A stretch of 64,000 nt of DNA from CBDDFV01 sp965227335 (GTDB taxonomy: Bacteria > Planctomycetota > Phycisphaerae > Phycisphaerales > SM1A02): NCBI GenBank assembly GCA_965227335.1, contig CBDDFV010000001.1:558001-622000 (forward strand), read 5' to 3'. A model generated the notes under the pieces. It was not told the origin of the DNA. It saw only the letters and a program-made list of their open reading frames with translations, and made no database searches. Below are positions 63,108 through 64,000 of this stretch, in pieces. Every line of letters starts with the position of its first letter. The stretch's first letter is position 1. The position numbers and the translations under genes were made by a program.

Positions 63108-64000
63108 GTGAGCTTGCGAAGGGATCTCCATCTCTTCGGGGCGGTCGTGACGGGGCTCGGCTCGATCATCGGAACCGGCGTGTTCGTCAGCCTCGCGATC
63201 GGCGCCGAGGCCGCCGGGGCGTGGGTGCTTCCGGCGATCATTGTCGCAGGCGGTCTCGCCCTGGCGAACGGGTTGAGCAGCGCGCAGTTGGCCGCGCGTC
63301 ATCCGGTGAGCGGGGGGACGTACGAGTACGCGCGTCGGGAGCTGACCCCCGCGCTCGGGTTCGCCGCCGGCTGGATGTTCCTGGCGGCGAAGAGTGCGTC
63401 GGCCGCGACCGCGGCGCTCGGCTTCGCGTCGTACCTCGGTCACGCGGCGGGCTGGTCGGTCGTGAACGTCGGCGTCGCGCTGGTGGCGGTGGTGGTGGTG
63501 ACGGCAGTGATTCTCGCGGGCGTGCGGCGGACGGCGCGCGTGAACGCGGTGCTGGTGACGATCTCGCTCGGCGCGCTGGCGACGTTCATCATCGCCGGTT
63601 GGCGTCAGGCGTGGGCGGGGGCGTCGGTGCATGTGGTGGAGGCGTTGCAGACGTCGGGGTCGGACGCGTGGCGTCCCGCGCTGGAGGCGACGGCGCTGAT
63701 GTTCGTGGCGTACACGGGGTACGGGCGGATCGCGACGATGGGGGAGGAGGTCGCCGCGCCGGAGCGGACGATCCCACGGGCGATCATGGTGACGATGGCG
63801 GTGACGGCGACGGCGTACGTGCTGACGGCGTTCGTTGCGATCGGGGCCGCGGGAGCGTCGTCGTTTGGTTCGACGGTGGCGGGGTCGGGCGAGGCGGCGC
63901 CGCTGGAGCGCATCGCCGCGCTGGTGTCGGGCTCGACCGTGGCGTTGATCGTGTCGATCGGCGCGATCGTCGCGATGCTCGGCGTGCTGCTGAATCTGCT
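63108..64000 (+). CDS. APC-superfamily amino-acid permease, N-terminal part (cut by window edge)
   Basis: At least 297 codons from a GTG at 63108, open to the right edge. The first helix carries the APC signature GLGSIIGTGVFVSLAIGAEA. Further features are HPVSGGTYEYARRELTP (helix 3 loop), LAAKSASAATAALGFASYLG, and ALMFVAYTGYGRIATMGEEV with the conserved E and helix 6 break, then the family's PERTIPRAIMVTM. These are 12-helix amino-acid/proton symporters or exchangers; about seven helices are in the window. It is divergent from the D-amino-acid-oxidase-like gene, suggesting linked amino-acid use, with about 120 bases between. Confidence 0.85.
   Translation, partial: MSLRRDLHLFGAVVTGLGSIIGTGVFVSLAIGAEAAGAWVLPAIIVAGGLALANGLSSAQLAARHPVSGGTYEYARRELTPALGFAAGWMFLAAKSASAATAALGFASYLGHAAGWSVVNVGVALVAVVVVTAVILAGVRRTARVNAVLVTISLGALATFIIAGWRQAWAGASVHVVEALQTSGSDAWRPALEATALMFVAYTGYGRIATMGEEVAAPERTIPRAIMVTMAVTATAYVLTAFVAIGAAGASSFGSTVAGSGEAAPLERIAALVSGSTVALIVSIGAIVAMLGVLLNL

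Overview
The window is GC-rich (roughly 70 %) bacterial DNA and looks like a planctomycete, probably of the Phycisphaerae. This is inferred from family content: a giant repeat protein with a LEPR-XLL-type N-terminus, dockerin-like C-termini ending in GAWG or ANWG, a ThuA/propeller/HEAT/cytochrome c fusion, DUF1080 sugar genes with Tat-exported partners, and an ECF sigma factor overlapping a Ser/Thr kinase gene. I saw no rRNA, tRNA, CRISPR array, integrase or transposase.

Region 1 (1-13.4 kb, minus strand) is one tight operon: a giant RTX/cadherin-like surface protein (interrupted by a frameshifting deletion near 10.38 kb), a PilZ protein, a GAF-HlyD fusion, an M50-protease/HlyD fusion and another HlyD adaptor cut by the window edge. 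It reads as a dedicated, c-di-GMP-linked export or processing system. Region 2 (13.6-33.7 kb) is chromosomal: a cysteine desulfurase, GNATs, a four-gene operon of the 3-keto-sugar type (DUF1080, TIM barrel, FGE-like lipoprotein, Gfo/Idh/MocA), an alkyltransferase-like protein, a PhoX-like phosphatase, a 1636-aa multidomain cytochrome, a MOSC protein, a two-gene metallo-beta-lactamase module with a perfect FNR-type box upstream, and the sigma/kinase pair. Region 3 (33.9-42.9 kb) has a secreted beta-helix dockerin protein, a LamG-purple acid phosphatase, a reversed-order HldE-like enzyme, a glycosyltransferase and three small unknown envelope genes.

Region 4 (43.0-60.6 kb) is phage-like but split. 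The first block has an S24-type repressor with a divergent operator, a repeat-rich HTH protein, an ABC ATPase overlapping a Mom-like GNAT, a small-terminase candidate and the large terminase. Next comes a 45-bp palindromic tandem array, then a host-type sulfate-activation cluster (cysC, a CysQ-like phosphatase, an SLC13 transporter) with three more genes. The second block has portal, scaffold-like, major capsid and holin-like genes. No tail, integrase or lysis genes are visible, so this could be a decayed prophage, a gene-transfer-agent-like element, or a phage carrying or interrupted by a PAPS-metabolism cassette.

Region 5 (60.7-64 kb) holds a dockerin-like secreted protein, a candidate structured RNA, a D-amino-acid-oxidase homologue whose domain order is circularly permuted, and the start of an APC-family permease. 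Very short overlaps (ATGA, or the less common GTGA) link many neighbouring genes, so translational coupling is common here.
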